From: CAXBID01 sp963815305
GTDB lineage: Bacteria > Bacteroidota > Bacteroidia > Flavobacteriales > Flavobacteriaceae
Length of the DNA stretch: 64,000 nt
Assembly (NCBI GenBank): GCA_963815305.1
Contig: CAWFFW010000002.1
Span: forward strand, 124,001-188,000
Direction: 5' to 3'
The position numbers and the translations under genes were made by a program. The notes beneath the pieces were generated by a model that saw only the letters and a program-made list of their open reading frames with translations, did no database searches and was not told the DNA's origin. Positions 62,471 to 64,000 of the stretch are shown here, in pieces (within the stretch, counting starts at the first letter, position 1; every line of letters starts with the position of its first letter).

Positions 62471-63793
62471 ATGAACGACAACCTTATTCTTATTTTTGCC
62501 ATATTACTATCTGCTGGAATTGGTGCTTATTTAGGCATGCTTTTTACCAAACTTAAAAGTAAAAGTGAAAAGAGTACACTTGAAGAACGCCAGAGCCAAA
62601 TGAATATGACGATTGCTGAATTAAAAGATAATTTAAGTAAAGTTGAAAATGAGCGCGAACTCATTCGTAAAGAAAAAGACTTTTTAAATACGGAATTGGC
62701 GCGAAAAAATTCGGAATACGAAAACCTTCAGCAACTTAATATAAAACGTGATGCTGAAGTTGAACAACGCCAAGAACAGTTACGGAAAGATTTTGAACTT
62801 TTAGCTACTAAAATTCTTGATGAAAAATCTGAAAAATTCACACTTCAGAATAAAGAAAATATAAAAAATATTTTAAATCCGCTTCAAGAAAAAATTAAAA
62901 CCTTTGAAGAAAAAGTAGATTTAACACAAAAGGAAAGCATCAGTATGCACTCCGCTTTGAAAGAGCAACTTCTAGGTTTAAAAGACTTAAATCAACAAAT
63001 AACAAAAGAGACCACCAATTTAACTAGAGCCTTAAAAGGTGATAGTAAAATGCAAGGTAATTGGGGCGAATTGGTTCTAGAACGTGTATTAGAAAAATCT
63101 GGTTTAGAGAAAGATAGAGAATATTTTGTACAGCAAAGTTTTACATTAGCTGACGGTTCTAGAGTTTTGCCCGATGTGGTTTTGCATCTTCCCGATGGTA
63201 AAAAAATGATTATAGATTCTAAGGTGTCATTAACAGATTATGAGCGTTTAGTAAATGCAGATGACGATGACAAAGTCCCATTTTTAAAAGCGCATATAAA
63301 TTCCATTAAAAAACACGTTGATCAGCTTTCAGAAAAAAACTATCAAGATTTATATGATATTGAATCTCCAGATTTTGTGCTCATGTTTATCCCAATAGAA
63401 CCCGCTTTTGCCGTGGTTGTTAATGAGGATAATTCTATCTATAATAAGGCCTTTGAAAAGAACATTGTTATTGTAACACCATCAACACTTTTGGCTACAT
63501 TACGTACTATTGATAGTATGTGGAATAATGAAAAGCAACAGCAAAATGCTATTGAAATTGCAAGACAAGCAGGAGCTCTATACGATAAATTTGAAGGTCT
63601 AGTTTCTGATTTAACAGGTGTTGGTAAAAAAATTGATGCGGCAAAAAGTGATTATTCTTCAGCCATGAATAAATTGGTTAAGGGCAGAGGAAACCTAATC
63701 ACAAGTGTTGAAAAACTTAAAAAAATGGGTGCAAAAGCAAAAAAAGCACTTCCAGAAGCTATTATAAAACGTGCTAAAGAGGACGAAACTTAA
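62471..63793 (+). CDS. rmuC: DNA recombination protein RmuC
   Basis: 440 residues. N-terminal membrane helix (LIFAILLSAGIGAYLGMLF), a long coiled coil (about 30-190), and the RmuC domain: QGNWGELVLERVLEKSGL, LPDVVLHLPDGKKMIIDSKVSLTDYE, DFVLMFIPIEPAFAVV, IVTPSTLLATLRTIDSMW. The domain is nuclease-like; RmuC limits DNA inversions in E. coli, and related proteins act against foreign DNA. Confidence 0.94.
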   Translation: MNDNLILIFAILLSAGIGAYLGMLFTKLKSKSEKSTLEERQSQMNMTIAELKDNLSKVENERELIRKEKDFLNTELARKNSEYENLQQLNIKRDAEVEQRQEQLRKDFELLATKILDEKSEKFTLQNKENIKNILNPLQEKIKTFEEKVDLTQKESISMHSALKEQLLGLKDLNQQITKETTNLTRALKGDSKMQGNWGELVLERVLEKSGLEKDREYFVQQSFTLADGSRVLPDVVLHLPDGKKMIIDSKVSLTDYERLVNADDDDKVPFLKAHINSIKKHVDQLSEKNYQDLYDIESPDFVLMFIPIEPAFAVVVNEDNSIYNKAFEKNIVIVTPSTLLATLRTIDSMWNNEKQQQNAIEIARQAGALYDKFEGLVSDLTGVGKKIDAAKSDYSSAMNKLVKGRGNLITSVEKLKKMGAKAKKALPEAIIKRAKEDET

Positions 63794-63808
63794 TTCAAAA
63801 TAAAACGA

Positions 63809-64000
63809 ATGAAAACTTTATTAAAAATTTTTCTTGGCTTATTATTAATTGGAATTGGATTTTTCAGTTTTGTATACTTCGTGCATTATAGCGAAGGGGT
63901 AAGAGCTGGCAAACTTGTGAAATTTAGTAATAAAGGTATTCTGTTTAAAACTTGGGAAGGCGAGATAAGCCAGGGTGTTTCTGATGCTCAAACATTCGTG
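63809..64000 (+). CDS. Small membrane-anchored protein (truncated by window end)
   Basis: 64 codons are visible from the ATG at 63809. One N-terminal membrane helix (TLLKIFLGLLLIGIGFFSFVYFVHY), then SEGVRAGKLVKFSNKGILFKTWEGE. I recall this start in Flavobacteriaceae proteins that databases mislabel 6-phosphogluconate dehydrogenase; no such domain is seen here. It follows rmuC by 15 bp. Confidence 0.7.
   Translation, partial: MKTLLKIFLGLLLIGIGFFSFVYFVHYSEGVRAGKLVKFSNKGILFKTWEGEISQGVSDAQTFV

Overview
The window comes from the chromosome of a Bacteroidetes bacterium, almost certainly a member of the Flavobacteriaceae. The evidence is AT-rich DNA, frequent TTG starts without Shine-Dalgarno sequences, promoters with the Bacteroidetes -7 box TANNTTTG, and family content: an 1117-residue SecA, DUF4252 proteins, a PduO-type cobalamin adenosyltransferase, CHRD lipoproteins and a BtuB-like receptor under a B12 riboswitch. 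No rRNA, tRNA or CRISPR array was seen.

Layout. 1-9.2 kb is core genome: end of a polysaccharide-export lipoprotein gene, ABC-F ATPase, methyltransferase, cobalamin adenosyltransferase, a small acidic protein, secA and a zinc-ribbon protein. 9.2-38.4 kb is a large accessory region (below). 38.4-64 kb is core genome again: DEAD-box RNA helicase, two paralogous carboxypeptidase-regulatory-like proteins, TrmH-like methyltransferase, CHRD lipoprotein, sirtuin, an ergothioneine-type operon (egtB, egtD and a racemase-like gene), glycosyltransferase, haem-binding protein, purB, an ECF sigma/anti-sigma/DUF4252 operon, S41 peptidase, a complete B12 uptake locus (riboswitch, TonB receptor, propeller lipoprotein, btuF-btuC-btuD-like genes), rmuC and a truncated last gene.

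The main find is that 9226-38355 reads as an integron. It has a tyrosine recombinase gene (9226-10332), a candidate attI just 3' of it, and 19 cassettes, each ending in a 130-135 bp attC-like site. Nearly all genes point the same way. The bases at the start of most cassettes are complementary to the bases at the end of the same cassette (for example TTGTGTGC at the start and GCACACAA at the end), which is the hallmark of circular cassettes integrated at G^TT. The recombinase lacks the extra segment typical of IntI and is oriented like the cassettes, so this may be an integron run by a Xer-like enzyme of Bacteroidetes. Cassette 0 is unusually large (about 7.5 kb). It carries a defence block: XRE regulator, PHP-ATPase, Schlafen-type ATP-binding protein and Type IIG restriction-modification enzyme. 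Two of these genes are frameshifted. The other cassettes encode small membrane or exported proteins, a UPF0158 protein, acetyltransferases, a transglutaminase-like protein, a nuclease-like protein, and three different toxin-antitoxin pairs with their own promoters. Two cassettes are present twice.

Three insertion sequences sit in the array. An IS3-family element interrupts the second copy of cassette 4. Two identical IS110-family elements sit at the same internal point of two different attC sites. Their non-coding region can be folded into a two-loop bridge RNA: one loop matches both sides of the attC insertion point and the other matches the element's own end. This gives a direct sequence explanation for attC targeting.
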